From: Streptomyces sp. 2114.4
Lineage (GTDB): Bacteria > Actinomycetota > Actinomycetes > Streptomycetales > Streptomycetaceae
NCBI RefSeq assembly: GCF_900187385.1
Contig: NZ_FYEY01000001.1
Span: 4,712,001 to 4,776,000 of the forward strand
Direction of reading: 5' to 3'
DNA: 64,000 nt
This document shows positions 1 to 9,040 of the stretch, piece after piece; positions within the stretch are counted from its first letter, which is position 1, and every line of letters begins with the position of its first letter. Both the position numbers and the translations under genes were made by a program. Under the pieces are notes generated by a model. It had not been told where the DNA came from and ran no database searches. It was given only the letters and a program-made list of their open reading frames with translations.

Positions 1-1
1 C

Positions 2-490
2 CCGGCCATGGTCCTCGGCCGCGGCCTGGACATCCTGGCCTGGAACGCGCTCGGCGGCCGGATCTCCTTCGACCTTCCGGCGCTCGCCCCGGACCGGCGC
101 AACACCGCGCTGCTGGTCTTCCTCGACCCGGCGGCGCGCGCCCTGCACGCGGACTGGGAGGCCAAGGCTGTGGAGGTGGTCGGCAATCTGCGCGCCGAGA
201 GCGGGCGGCACCCCGAGGATCCGCGGATCTGCGACGTGGTCAATGAACTCCTCGCACGCAGCCGGGACTTCCGGCGGATCTGGGAGACCCAGTCGGTGTT
301 CGAGTGCCTGCGCGGCACCAAGACCCTCCTGCATCCGCACGTCGGCGAGCTGGTCCTCACGTTCGAGAGCTTCCGGCTGAGCAGCGACCCGGACCAGGCG
401 CTGGTGACGTACACGGCCGAGCGCGGGTCGGAGACGGAGGGCCGGCTGCGGGAGCTGGCGGCCCTCGGAGCCCCGGTGCTGACCGCGTAG
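2..490 (+). CDS. MmyB-like transcriptional regulator, C-terminal part
   Basis: The frame is open from the left edge, so only the last 162 residues of a longer protein are visible and its start lies outside the window. The visible part begins with the LGRGLDILAWNALGG-type motif and continues as the MmyB-like ligand-binding domain, a PAS-like domain that in Streptomyces normally follows an N-terminal Xre helix-turn-helix. A cytoplasmic DNA-binding regulator is inferred; the DNA-binding half and the ligand are not visible. It converges on the methyltransferase gene, whose stop is 56 bases away. Confidence 0.8.
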   Translation, partial: PAMVLGRGLDILAWNALGGRISFDLPALAPDRRNTALLVFLDPAARALHADWEAKAVEVVGNLRAESGRHPEDPRICDVVNELLARSRDFRRIWETQSVFECLRGTKTLLHPHVGELVLTFESFRLSSDPDQALVTYTAERGSETEGRLRELAALGAPVLTA

Positions 491-546
491 CGAGGACCGG
501 GGGCGTAGGGAGGACCGGGATCGCGTAGCGACGGCCGCGCGCCGCC

Positions 547-1512
547 TCAGCGGACGGCGTTACGCACCAGGTTTCGCACCGCGCTTCCCACCGGGCCCGG
601 GGCCGCCGCACTCCCCCTGGGCGCAAGCGCCTCCCACCGCACCGTGACCTCCCCCTGCCGCCGGCGCCGCGGGTCACCCGTCAGCGGCCAGTCCGTGGCC
701 AGGGCCTGTACGGCGGCGCGCCACCGCTGGCGGGCGCCGAGTGCGCCGAGCGGGGCGGCGGTGGCCCAGGCGCGGTCGAAGTCCCGGAGGAAGGCGTGCA
801 CCGGCTCGCCCGGCACATTGCGGTGAATCAGCGCCTTGGGGAGGCGTTCTGCCAGGTCAGAGGGTGTGTGGAGGGTGCTGAGGCGGGCGGCGAAGGTGAC
901 CGTGCGCGGGCCCTCGGGGCCCAGCGCCACCCAGACGTGCCGGCGCCCTATCTCGTCGCAGGTGCCCTCGACCAGCAGCCCGCCGGGCGCCAGCCGTGCG
1001 CAGAGCCGTTGCCACACGGCGGCCACTTCGTCCTCGTCGTACTGCCGCAGCACATTCGCGGCCCGGATGAGGACCGGCGCCCGCTTGCGCTGCCCCGGCA
1101 GCGGTACCTCGAAGCCGCCGTGGAGGAAGTCCAGCCCCGCCCGCTCGTACGGCCGGGCGGCCTCGACCCGCGCCGGGTCTATCTCTATGCCGACGACCCG
1201 GGCGTCCGGGCGCACCGTCCGCAGCCGGCCCAGCAGCTCCACCGCGGTCCAGGGCGCGGCGCCGTAGCCGAGATCGACCGCCACGGGGTCCGCGGCGCGG
1301 CGCAGCACGGCACCGTGCTCGGCGGCTATCCAGCGGTCCATGCGGCGCAGCCGGTTGGGGTTGGTGGTCCCGCGGGTGGCGTTTCCGACGGGCCGGGACT
1401 GCCCGGGTGCGGACCGGGACTGCGCGGGGATCAGGGCGGCGGCGGAGCCGGGGGAAACGGGGGAGCGGGGGGAGACCTGGGGGACGGGGGAGACGTTGGG
1501 GCGGCGGGCCAT
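547..1512 (-). CDS. class I SAM-dependent methyltransferase
   Basis: About 321 residues. The SAM-binding motif I (VDLGYG, about residues 79-84) is followed by an acidic loop VGIEIDP (108-113), the layout of Rossmann-fold class I methyltransferases. A glycine turn and ARLAPGGLLVEG strand lie further on. The substrate is unknown. The first 55 residues are low-complexity Pro/Ser/Arg, and the ATG used here lies next to a poorly spaced GAGGG, so the start could be further in, for example at the MDRWIAAEHG methionine (residue 58). It is transcribed away from mshA, with about 200 bases of shared upstream DNA. The frame stays open upstream into antisense of mshA, but that extension is not credible. 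Confidence 0.75.
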   Translation of the reverse strand: MARRPNVSPVPQVSPRSPVSPGSAAALIPAQSRSAPGQSRPVGNATRGTTNPNRLRRMDRWIAAEHGAVLRRAADPVAVDLGYGAAPWTAVELLGRLRTVRPDARVVGIEIDPARVEAARPYERAGLDFLHGGFEVPLPGQRKRAPVLIRAANVLRQYDEDEVAAVWQRLCARLAPGGLLVEGTCDEIGRRHVWVALGPEGPRTVTFAARLSTLHTPSDLAERLPKALIHRNVPGEPVHAFLRDFDRAWATAAPLGALGARQRWRAAVQALATDWPLTGDPRRRRQGEVTVRWEALAPRGSAAAPGPVGSAVRNLVRNAVR

Positions 1513-1716
1513 GCCCTCGAGGGTATGGGGTGGGCGCCGGAACGCCGCCCGCCGAGGCACCCATGGCCCTCGCCCCGTTGAGGCACCTATGGCCCTCGCT
1601 TGGTCACGCTTTGGCAAAGTGCGGCCAGGGCATGCCGGACGGAAATGGATAGCCGCGGTGCATTGTTGGAGGGGGTCGGAGGCGTGCCGTCCGCCCCGCC
1701 TAGGAGGTAGCTCGAC

Positions 1717-3087
1717 GTGAGCCCACACGTGTCCCGGCTCCGCAGTCGGCCGCACGGCCAGTTCCCGGGCCAGGCCCGCCTGCGCCTGCCCGGCAGCGCA
1801 CGCCGTCCGCGCCGGGTGGCGATGCTCAGCGTCCACACCTCTCCGCTGCACCAGCCCGGTACGGGCGACGCCGGCGGTATGAACGTCTATATCGTCGAGC
1901 TGGCCAGGAAGCTCGCCTCGATCAACATCGAGGTGGAGATCTTCACCCGCGCCACCACCGGCACCCTCCCGCCCTCCGTCGAGCTCGCCCCCGGCGTCCT
2001 CGTACGGCATGTGGACGCCGGCCCGTACGAGGGCCTGGCCAAGGAGGAGCTGCCCGCCCAGCTGTGCGCCTTCACCCATGGCGTGATGCAGGCCTGGGCC
2101 GGTCACCGCCCCGGTTATTACGACCTGGTGCACTCCCACTACTGGCTCTCCGGCCATGTCGGCTGGCTGGCCGCCGAGCGCTGGGGCGTCCCGCTGGTGC
2201 ACGCCATGCACACCATGGCCAAGGTCAAGAATGCCGCGCTGGCCGCCGGCGACGCCCCCGAGCCGGCCGCCCGGGTGATCGGCGAGACACAGATCGTCCG
2301 GGCCGCCGACCGCCTGATAGCCAACACCGCCGAGGAGGCGGACGAACTCGTCCGGCATTACGAGGCCGAGCCCGGCAAGGTCGCCGTGGTGCACCCCGGG
2401 GTCAACCTCGACCGCTTCCGGCCCACCGGCGGCGAGGTCGCCGAGAGCCGGGCCGCCGCCCGCGCCCGCCTCGGCCTGCCGCAGGACGCGGTCATCCCGC
2501 TGTTCGCCGGCCGAATACAGCCGCTGAAGGCGCCCGACATCCTGCTGCGGGCCGCCGCCGCCCTGCTGGACGAGGACCCCTCGCTGCGCTCCCGGATGGT
2601 CGTGCCCGTGGTCGGCGGGCCCAGCGGCAGCGGCCTGGCCAAGCCCGAGGGGCTGCAGAAGCTGGCCGCCCGGCTCGGCATCGCCGACCTGGTGCAGTTC
2701 CGCCCGCCGGTCGGCCAGGAACAGCTCGCCGACTGGTACCGCGCCGCATCCGTGCTGGTCATGCCCTCGTACAGCGAATCCTTCGGACTGGTCGCCATCG
2801 AGGCCCAGGCCTGTGGGACCCCGGTCATCGCGGCCGCGGTCGGCGGTCTGCCGGTGGCCGTGCGCGACGGCGTCAGCGGCTTCCTCGTCAGCGGCCACGA
2901 CCCGGCCGACTACGCCCGCGCGCTCGGCCGCTTCATCGCGGACCCGGCCCTGTCCGCCCGGATGGGCACCGACGCCGCCCGGCACGCCCAGTCCTTCGGC
3001 TGGGACACCGCCGCCGCGGCCACGGGCGACGTCTACACCGCCGCCATGCAGGAGCACCGCCGTCACCTACGATCCCTCCATGGGTGA
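1717..3087 (+). CDS. mshA: D-inositol-3-phosphate glycosyltransferase MshA
   Basis: 456 residues. MshA transfers GlcNAc from UDP-GlcNAc to 1D-myo-inositol 3-phosphate, the first committed step of mycothiol synthesis in the cytoplasm. The N-terminal nucleotide-fold domain carries the GDAGGMNVY loop (residues 50-58) and the HSHYWLSG motif. The C-terminal GT-B domain has the FAGRIQPLK strand and the retaining GT4 ExxxxxxxE signature in SFGLVAIEAQACGTP (about 352-367). The GTG start is set by an AGGAGGT ribosome site ten bases upstream. The 3' end overlaps the YbjN-domain gene by 8 bases, so the two are probably cotranscribed. Confidence 0.96.
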   Translation: MSPHVSRLRSRPHGQFPGQARLRLPGSARRPRRVAMLSVHTSPLHQPGTGDAGGMNVYIVELARKLASINIEVEIFTRATTGTLPPSVELAPGVLVRHVDAGPYEGLAKEELPAQLCAFTHGVMQAWAGHRPGYYDLVHSHYWLSGHVGWLAAERWGVPLVHAMHTMAKVKNAALAAGDAPEPAARVIGETQIVRAADRLIANTAEEADELVRHYEAEPGKVAVVHPGVNLDRFRPTGGEVAESRAAARARLGLPQDAVIPLFAGRIQPLKAPDILLRAAAALLDEDPSLRSRMVVPVVGGPSGSGLAKPEGLQKLAARLGIADLVQFRPPVGQEQLADWYRAASVLVMPSYSESFGLVAIEAQACGTPVIAAAVGGLPVAVRDGVSGFLVSGHDPADYARALGRFIADPALSARMGTDAARHAQSFGWDTAAAATGDVYTAAMQEHRRHLRSLHG

Positions 3088-3640
3088 CGAGCGAGAGACG
3101 AGTGGGGCAGTGGGCAACGGCAACACCACGGCCGGGGGGACGGTTCCGGCGGCGCAGGCCGTGATCGAGCGGACCCTGACCGACGCCGAGCTCGAATGGG
3201 AATCGCCCTCCGACGGCACCTACGTCATCAAGCTCCCCGGCACCCGCAAGCTCTCCACGACCTGCTCGCTCATCGTCGGCAGGCACTCCCTCTCCATCAA
3301 CGCCTTCGTCGTCCGCCACCCCGACGAGAACCACGAGGCCGTGCACCGCTGGCTCCTCGAACGCAACACCCGCCTCTACGGCGTCAGTTACGCGATCGAC
3401 AAGCTCGGCGACATCTACCTCGTCGGCAAGCTCCCGCTGGCCGCCGTCACCCCTGACGAGCTCGACCGCATCCTCGGCACGGTCCTGGAGAACGCCGACG
3501 GCAGCTTCAACACCCTGCTGGAAATGGGCTTCGCCACCGCCATCCGCAAGGAGTACGCCTGGCGGGTGTCGCGCGGCGAGTCCACCCGCAACCTGGACGC
3601 GTTCACGCATCTGACGCGGGGGAGCGCCGCGGGGTCGTAA
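3080..3640 (+). CDS. YbjN-domain protein
   Basis: 186 residues, starting at an ATG inside the last codons of mshA. The body matches the YbjN-domain family found next to mshA in other Streptomyces: a short disordered N-terminus (about 25 residues) and then an alpha/beta domain with a STTCSLIVGRHSLSINAF core and a final EYAWRVSRGESTRNLDAF helix. YbjN domains adopt a secretion-chaperone-like fold; no enzymatic residues are recognised. Overlap with mshA suggests translational coupling, but a role in mycothiol synthesis is only guilt by association. Confidence 0.88.
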   Translation: MGDERETSGAVGNGNTTAGGTVPAAQAVIERTLTDAELEWESPSDGTYVIKLPGTRKLSTTCSLIVGRHSLSINAFVVRHPDENHEAVHRWLLERNTRLYGVSYAIDKLGDIYLVGKLPLAAVTPDELDRILGTVLENADGSFNTLLEMGFATAIRKEYAWRVSRGESTRNLDAFTHLTRGSAAGS

Positions 3641-3832
3641 GCCGTCGAGGGCGGGAAGCCGGCAGGAAGAGGCCCCTGCTCCCCCTTCGCACGCACCGCC
3701 TTTTGCGGAAACGGCAACAATGTTTGCCGAACTCGAAGGGCCTGGCGCATGGTCGGCGCCAGGAGGTTCCCGCGTGAAAGCGGACCTGATCGAGGAAGCG
3801 CCGGCGGAGCCCGAATCACTGGAGAAGGTGCG

Positions 3833-4762
3833 ATGACCGACAACGACCACACCCACGACGGCAACCCCACTCAGAGCGTCAACCACACCCACACCCACGG
3901 CCACGCTCACGGACACACCCACGGCCACACCCCCGACCCCGACTTCGACTGGGCCGCCATGGCCGACCTGCTGGAGCTGGAGGGCGAGACGCACAGCCCC
4001 TACGTCCAGCAGGCCCTCGCCGAGCTGACGCACCTCGCCCCCCGCCGGATCCTGGACATCGGCAGCGGACCGGGCGTCGCGGCCTGCCGACTGGCCGCGA
4101 CGTTCCCGCAGGCCGACGTCACCGCGGTGGACGGTGCCCCGGAACTGCTGGCCCGCGCCGGGGAACGGGCCGGACGGCTCGGCGTCCGGCTGCGCACGCA
4201 GCAGGCCGACTTCCCCACGGGGCTGGCCGGTCTCGGGCCGGCGGACCTGGTGTGGTCCGGGCAGGCGCTCCACCACGTAGGCGACCAGCAGGGCGTGGTG
4301 AAGCAGCTGGCCGGGCTGCTCGAACCCGGCGGAGTGCTGGCCGTCGTCGAGGGCGGCCTGCCGGCCCGCTGGCTTCCGCGGGACCTCGGTTTCGGACGCC
4401 CCGGACTGCAGGAACGGCTCGACGCGGCGCAGGCGGACCGCTTCAGCCGGATGCGGGCCGAGCTGCCCGGCTCGGTGGCGGTGGTCGAGGACTGGCCCGG
4501 CATGCTGCGCGCCGCGGGGCTCACCGACGCCCGGAGCAGGACCTTCCTAGTGGACCACCCCGCGCCCCTGGCCGACGGGCCCCGGCAGTTCGCGCGGCAC
4601 TCCCTGGAACGGTCCCGCCAGACGCTCGCCGAAATCCTGAACGCCGAGGACCGGTCCACCCTGGACCGGCTCCTCGACCCGGCCGACCCGGCAGGCATCG
4701 ACCGCCGTACCGACCTGTTCCTGCTGACCGCGAAGACCGTGCACTTCGGGACGGCCGCCTGA
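3833..4762 (+). CDS. SAM-dependent methyltransferase with His-rich N-terminus
   Basis: 309 residues. An ATG preceded by GGAGAAGG gives the start. Residues 6-34 are a histidine-rich stretch (alternating His-Thr and His-Gly) of the kind that binds Ni, Zn or Co ions. Residues 72-82 (ILDIGSGPGVA) are SAM motif I of a class I methyltransferase, followed by VTAVDGAPE (motif II) and the motif with WSGQALHHVGD. The remaining C-terminal 130 residues probably form the substrate lid. The substrate is not evident. A small-molecule methyltransferase is likely; the His tract could store metal or regulate the enzyme. Confidence 0.8.
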   Translation: MTDNDHTHDGNPTQSVNHTHTHGHAHGHTHGHTPDPDFDWAAMADLLELEGETHSPYVQQALAELTHLAPRRILDIGSGPGVAACRLAATFPQADVTAVDGAPELLARAGERAGRLGVRLRTQQADFPTGLAGLGPADLVWSGQALHHVGDQQGVVKQLAGLLEPGGVLAVVEGGLPARWLPRDLGFGRPGLQERLDAAQADRFSRMRAELPGSVAVVEDWPGMLRAAGLTDARSRTFLVDHPAPLADGPRQFARHSLERSRQTLAEILNAEDRSTLDRLLDPADPAGIDRRTDLFLLTAKTVHFGTAA

Positions 4763-4864
4763 GCGCTGCGGCCTCCGTGTCCTCGCGCCCCCGTGCCCCA
4801 CGCCCCGGGGGCCGGCCGGACTGCCGGTCGGCCCCCGCCCCGTCCCACCCCGCACCGCCCCCTA

Positions 4865-4957
4865 CGCACGAACTGCACCTCACCGCGCGAACTGCACCTC
4901 ACCGCGCGAACTCACCTCACCACACGAACTGCACGTCACCGCACGAACTCCACCTCC
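4865..4957. repeat. five degenerate 18-19 bp tandem repeats
   Basis: Units of the form CGCACGAACTGCACCTCAC follow head to tail at 4865, 4884, 4903 (one base shorter), 4921 and 4940, with one to a few mismatches each. The array begins in non-coding DNA and runs into the last codons of the hydrolase gene, whose stop codon (complement of 4936-4938) falls in unit 4. No function is evident. Confidence 0.8.
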
Positions 4958-6333
4958 GGAAACCGCCCCGAGGGCCTGTCCAGCAGCCCGCCGTCGTCCC
5001 GCCCGCGCAGCCACCGGTCGAAGAACGCGGAAACGTACGCCCGCTGCGCCGCGACCGCCCGCGCCGGGTCGACCGTCCCGATCAGCGCCGTCACCGCCGT
5101 GCGCGGCAGCCCCACCCGTCGCGCGATCTGCGGCACCAGCGCCTCCGCATCCGTATAACTGGCGTGCCTGCTGCCGCGCAGCGTCAGGTCCCGTAGCCAG
5201 GTGCCCGTACTGTGCCGCCACACCGCGCCCCAGGACGCCACCGTGTGATGGGTGTTCCCCGCCATCCCCATCAGCAGCAACGGCCGGTCCACGCCCTCGC
5301 GTCCGACCGTCGACGGGTTCGCGGGGTCGTCGTCCCGCTGGGTGTAGCCCATCACTCCGTCCAGGTTCACCGCGGCTTTGATCCGCCGGTCGTCATGCAG
5401 CGTCTGCGCCGCCGTGAACCCGCCGGCCGACTGCCCGAACATCCCGACGGCACGCAGATCCAGCGCCCGCCGGAGGCCGGCGGGCACCGGCGAGGCGGCT
5501 CCCCGCTCGGCCAATTCATCGAGGACGAAGCGGACATCGGCCACCCGCACCCCGCTGACCTTTTTCAGCAACTCCGTGATCCGCCCGCTCTTCTGCGCCT
5601 TCGCCAACTCCGTCGCCAGCACGCTGCGCGCCAGCCGTCCGTCCGGGAACTCCACGGCGGGCGCCTCGTAGGTGTGGTCGATGGTGACCACCGCGTAGCC
5701 GCGGGAGGCCAATTCGTCGCAGAGCGTGCTGCCGAACGAGCGCGGATCGACGACGCCGGGGGAGTAGAGCACCACCGGCAGCCACCGCCGGGAGGGCCGG
5801 CCCGCGGCCAGGGGCGCCCCCGCATGCGCAGAGGTACGGGTTGCCGCCCACTGCACCTTCCCCGGCGGCACCTGCTCCGAGAAGTTGTTCCGCGCGTCGA
5901 ACGCCGCCGCCTCGCGCGCCGACAGCTGAGGCGCGGGCGGATACCGCCCGGCACCCGCCCGCGCCGGGTACCGGATGCTCACCATCAACTCCCGGTGCGT
6001 CTGCCCGCCGGCCCATGGATCGGTGCGTGACCGGTGGGTCAGGTGAAGCGCGACCGTACCGACGCGGTACCGGCCGGTGGGCGCGGGCAGCGTCATGGCA
6101 TCGGCCGGGGGCCCGTCGGCCGGTACCCGAGGAGCCCCGCCCCCGGGCCCGGCCACCCCGTCCGCTCCGGCAGCTCCGTCCGCCCCTGCCACCATGGCAG
6201 CCCCGTCCGCCCCTGCCACCCCGGCAGCCTTCCGGACTCCCGCCGGCACCGCGACCAGCACCCCCGCCACCACCAGCGCCCCGGCCACCACCAACCGCCG
6301 GGCCCTCCGCCCCCCTGAACCGCGCACCCTCAT
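4936..6333 (-). CDS. secreted alpha/beta hydrolase (PAF-acetylhydrolase/lipase-like)
   Basis: 465 residues. The ATG at 6333 follows GGAGGAG closely and opens a signal-peptide-like N-terminus (MRVRGSGGRRARRLVVAG, then a hydrophobic Ala/Val run), so export is likely. A Gly/Ala-rich linker of about 60 residues follows. The catalytic domain shows the oxyanion-region strand VVLYSPG, the strand YAVVTIDHTYE and the nucleophile elbow GQSAGG near residue 300, which is the pattern of bacterial platelet-activating-factor acetylhydrolase-like hydrolases. A late HASYTDA segment may supply the catalytic His. The substrate is unknown. The ITELLKKVSGVR segment is encoded by the 36 bp sequence found inverted at 6519-6554. 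Confidence 0.82.
   Translation of the reverse strand: MRVRGSGGRRARRLVVAGALVVAGVLVAVPAGVRKAAGVAGADGAAMVAGADGAAGADGVAGPGGGAPRVPADGPPADAMTLPAPTGRYRVGTVALHLTHRSRTDPWAGGQTHRELMVSIRYPARAGAGRYPPAPQLSAREAAAFDARNNFSEQVPPGKVQWAATRTSAHAGAPLAAGRPSRRWLPVVLYSPGVVDPRSFGSTLCDELASRGYAVVTIDHTYEAPAVEFPDGRLARSVLATELAKAQKSGRITELLKKVSGVRVADVRFVLDELAERGAASPVPAGLRRALDLRAVGMFGQSAGGFTAAQTLHDDRRIKAAVNLDGVMGYTQRDDDPANPSTVGREGVDRPLLLMGMAGNTHHTVASWGAVWRHSTGTWLRDLTLRGSRHASYTDAEALVPQIARRVGLPRTAVTALIGTVDPARAVAAQRAYVSAFFDRWLRGRDDGGLLDRPSGRFPEVEFVR
5545..5580 (-). repeat. 36 bp inverted repeat, copy inside hydrolase gene
   Basis: This 36-base stretch inside the hydrolase coding region (ITELLKKVSGVR) is the exact reverse complement of 6519-6554. 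The match stops abruptly on both sides. Copies are about 940 bases apart. Confidence 0.9.
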
Positions 6334-6518
6334 AGCTCCTCCACGCCACACGTCAGGGGCGCGTGCCGCCCTCGGCCGAGGCCCGCACGCGCGTCACCGT
6401 CACCAACGACGGCACCTGAGGCGGCGACACCGGCAGCCACACGGGTGGGCGGCACGGTCGCCTGCACAAACTCCGGCCAGGCGAGGGCAACGAAGGGCGC
6501 GAACGAGGATGCGGCCGC

Positions 6519-6554
6519 ATCACGGAGTTGCTGAAAAAGGTCAGCGGGGTGCGG
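6519..6554 (+). repeat. 36 bp inverted repeat, copy at MFS gene 3' end
   Basis: Exact inverted copy of 5545-5580. It contains the stop codon and last few codons of the MFS transporter gene (stop complement at 6541-6543) and 22 bases beyond it. Copying from the hydrolase gene to here is more likely than the reverse, because in the hydrolase it lies inside a well-conserved domain. Confidence 0.9.
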
Positions 6555-7965
6555 ACACCTCCGCACCCCCACGGCCCTGCACGTGTGTGGCTGCTTCCGC
6601 TTCCACGCGAGCTTCCAGGCGCACGGGCGCTTCCCCCTCCGTCGCCGTGGACGATTCCGTATCCGCGGGCCGCGGCGAGCGGACCACCGCCGCCTTCTGC
6701 CCCGGCAGGCTCCGCAGCAGCAGTCCGTAGCCCATGGCCGCCACCGTGCCGACGGCCGCGCAGCCGGCCCACAGCGCATCGGCGCCGTAGTGGTCGAGCA
6801 CCATGCCACCGAGGAGAGGGGCGGTCAGGGAGGCGATGGACCAGGACAGGGAGTACATGCCCTGGTAGCGGCCGCGGCCGTGCAGCGGCGAGAGGCGCAC
6901 CACCAGGCCCATCTGGGTCGGGGAGTTGATGATCTCGCCGAGCGTCCAGACGGTGACCGCGAGCGCGTACAGGGCGACCGAGTCCGCCAGCGCGGTCAGC
7001 CCGAAGCCGTAACCGGCGAGCAGGGCCGAGCCGATGAGGAGCATGGCCGGGCTGCGGTGTTCGATGAAGCGCGTCACGGGGATCTGCAACAGCACGACGA
7101 GGACGCCGTTGACCGCGATGACCAGGCCGAAGTCGGCGCTGGAGAAGCCGTCCCGGCCCATCGACACGGGCATCGAGACATACGCCTGCTGGAAGAGCAG
7201 GGCGAGCAGCAGGTTGAGGCCGACGACGGTCATGAAGCGGCCGTCGCGCAGGACGGTCAGCATGGAGACGGGGGCTGTGACGGCGCCGCCGCCGTCGTCC
7301 GAGCCACCCAGGCCGCCATCCGGGCCGTCCGGTGCCCCCGCGGCGGGCCGTGATTCGGGGAGCTTCCAGAAGACGACCAGCGCGCAGGCCAGCACCAGCG
7401 CGGACTCGCCCAGGAAGAGCGACAGGTAGCCGTGCTGGGCGATGAGTCCGGCAGCGGTGGAGGAGACGGCGAAGCCGAGGTTGATCGCCCAGTAGTTGAG
7501 GGAGAAGGCGCGGACGCGGTCTTCCGGGGCGACGATGTCCGCCATCATCGCCTGTACGGCGGGCCGGGAGGCGTTGGTTGCCATACCGACCACGCCCGCC
7601 ACCGCCGCGATCGCGACCGGATCCGTCATGAAGCCGAGCACTGCCACGGACGCCGCCGTCGACAGCTGCGCGGTCAGCATCGTGGGCCGCCGGCCGAGCC
7701 GGTCGGTCAGCACCCCGGCGCCGACGGACGAGATCACCCCGCCAAGGCCGTAGAGCGCACCGACCAGGCCCGCGTACGAGGCCGAGTAGCCGCGCTCGAC
7801 GGTCAGGTAGAGGGCGAGGAAGGTGGCGACGAAAGCGCCCAGCCGGTTGATCAAGGTGCTGGTCCACAGCCACCAGAACTGCCGGGGGAGACCGGAGACG
7901 CTTTCGAGGGCGGCTCGCTTGAGACGGGCCGCCGGCCCGGAGGGTTTCGCTACGGATGCGGACAT
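6541..7965 (-). CDS. MFS transporter
   Basis: 474 residues. The ATG at 7965 follows a GGGGGA site. About twelve hydrophobic segments are visible. The conserved loop 2-3 signature GVLTDRLGRRP is present (residues about 65-75), typical of drug/proton antiporters of the major facilitator superfamily. The C-terminal about 50 residues are a charged cytoplasmic tail ending inside the 36 bp inverted repeat. The substrate cannot be told from sequence. It is divergent from gpmA; the 260 bases between hold both promoters. Confidence 0.88.
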   Translation of the reverse strand: MSASVAKPSGPAARLKRAALESVSGLPRQFWWLWTSTLINRLGAFVATFLALYLTVERGYSASYAGLVGALYGLGGVISSVGAGVLTDRLGRRPTMLTAQLSTAASVAVLGFMTDPVAIAAVAGVVGMATNASRPAVQAMMADIVAPEDRVRAFSLNYWAINLGFAVSSTAAGLIAQHGYLSLFLGESALVLACALVVFWKLPESRPAAGAPDGPDGGLGGSDDGGGAVTAPVSMLTVLRDGRFMTVVGLNLLLALLFQQAYVSMPVSMGRDGFSSADFGLVIAVNGVLVVLLQIPVTRFIEHRSPAMLLIGSALLAGYGFGLTALADSVALYALAVTVWTLGEIINSPTQMGLVVRLSPLHGRGRYQGMYSLSWSIASLTAPLLGGMVLDHYGADALWAGCAAVGTVAAMGYGLLLRSLPGQKAAVVRSPRPADTESSTATEGEAPVRLEARVEAEAATHVQGRGGAEVSAPR

Positions 7966-8225
7966 GACAGTTCCCCCGTGGTGATGGCGGTGCCGCGGTG
8001 CATGGAAGGGGCGTGGGAGGGCGGGAAGCGGCGACGAGGCGATCGCGCCGCCGCGTAAGGGGCTCACGCAAGCAGCTCATGTAAGTGGCTCAAGCCGCAT
8101 GCGTAACCTACACAGAGGGTTGTCCCCGCCACCAGTCATTTGACGGGACACGTCAAACGGCGCCGGAATGCCCAGGTCCTGGACCCACGGAAGGTGCCGC
8201 GACGACTTGGATTACGCTCGACGCC

Positions 8226-8987
8226 ATGGCCGACGCACCGTACAAGCTGATCCTCCTCCGCCACGGCGAGAGCGAGTGGAACGCGAAGAACCTGTTCACC
8301 GGCTGGGTGGACGTCAACCTCAACGAGAAGGGCGAGAAGGAGGCAGTCCGCGGCGGAGAGCTGCTGAAGGACGCCGGCCTGCTCCCCGACGTAGTGCACA
8401 CCTCCCTCCAGAAGCGCGCCATCCGCACCGCGCAGCTGGCCCTGGAGTCCGCCGACCGGCACTGGATCCCGGTCCACCGCAGCTGGCGGCTGAACGAGCG
8501 CCACTACGGTGCGCTGCAGGGCAAGGACAAGGCGCAGACGCTGGCCGAGTTCGGCGAGGAGCAGTTCATGCTCTGGCGCCGCTCGTACGACACCCCGCCG
8601 CCCGCGCTCGACCGTGACGCCGAGTACTCGCAGTTCTCCGACCCGCGCTACGCCGGCCTCCCGCCGGAGCTGCGCCCGCAGACGGAGTGCCTGAAGGACG
8701 TCGTCGTCCGCATGCTCCCGTACTGGTTCGACGGCATCGTCCCGGACCTCCGCGCCGGCAAGACGGTCCTGGTCGCGGCCCACGGCAACTCGCTGCGCGC
8801 CCTGGTCAAGCACCTCGACGGCATCTCCGACGAGGACATCGCCGGCCTGAACATCCCCACCGGCATCCCGCTCGCCTACGACCTGGACGCCGACTTCCGC
8901 CCGCTCAAGCCCGGCGGCACCTACCTCGACCCGGAGGCCGCCAAGGCCGCCATCGAGGCAGTGAAGAACCAGGGCAAGAAGAAGTAA
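8226..8987 (+). CDS. gpmA: 2,3-bisphosphoglycerate-dependent phosphoglycerate mutase
   Basis: 253 residues. It interconverts 3- and 2-phosphoglycerate in glycolysis and gluconeogenesis. The histidine-phosphatase signature LLRHGESEWN has the phospho-accepting His at residue 13. The catalytic NERHYGALQGKDK loop is near residue 90, and the second active-site His is in VAAHGNSLR (about residue 186). Full length compared with the family. The ATG is the natural start at the junction with non-homologous upstream sequence. A U-tract terminator follows directly, so it is probably monocistronic. Confidence 0.97.
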   Translation: MADAPYKLILLRHGESEWNAKNLFTGWVDVNLNEKGEKEAVRGGELLKDAGLLPDVVHTSLQKRAIRTAQLALESADRHWIPVHRSWRLNERHYGALQGKDKAQTLAEFGEEQFMLWRRSYDTPPPALDRDAEYSQFSDPRYAGLPPELRPQTECLKDVVVRMLPYWFDGIVPDLRAGKTVLVAAHGNSLRALVKHLDGISDEDIAGLNIPTGIPLAYDLDADFRPLKPGGTYLDPEAAKAAIEAVKNQGKKK

Positions 8988-8999
8988 GCCCCCCGATCA

Positions 9000-9040
9000 C
9001 GCCCCCGCCCCGCGCCGTCAGCGCAGGTCGGGGGCGTTTT
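9000..9040 (+). terminator. Rho-independent terminator after gpmA
   Basis: The stem is CGCCCCCG (9000-9007) with CGGGGGCG (9029-9036), followed by TTTT at 9037-9040. It begins 12 bases after the gpmA stop codon. Confidence 0.8.

Noticed and set aside
547..3066. 839-residue minus-strand frame covering the methyltransferase and the whole of mshA
   Set aside because: Only the part up to 1512 is protein-like; the rest is antisense to the well-supported mshA gene and has Gly/Asp/Val-rich shadow composition.
2064..3164. 366-residue Arg/Pro-rich plus-strand frame inside mshA
   Set aside because: It is the +1 shadow of mshA, with the Arg-rich composition typical of shifted frames in high-GC DNA.
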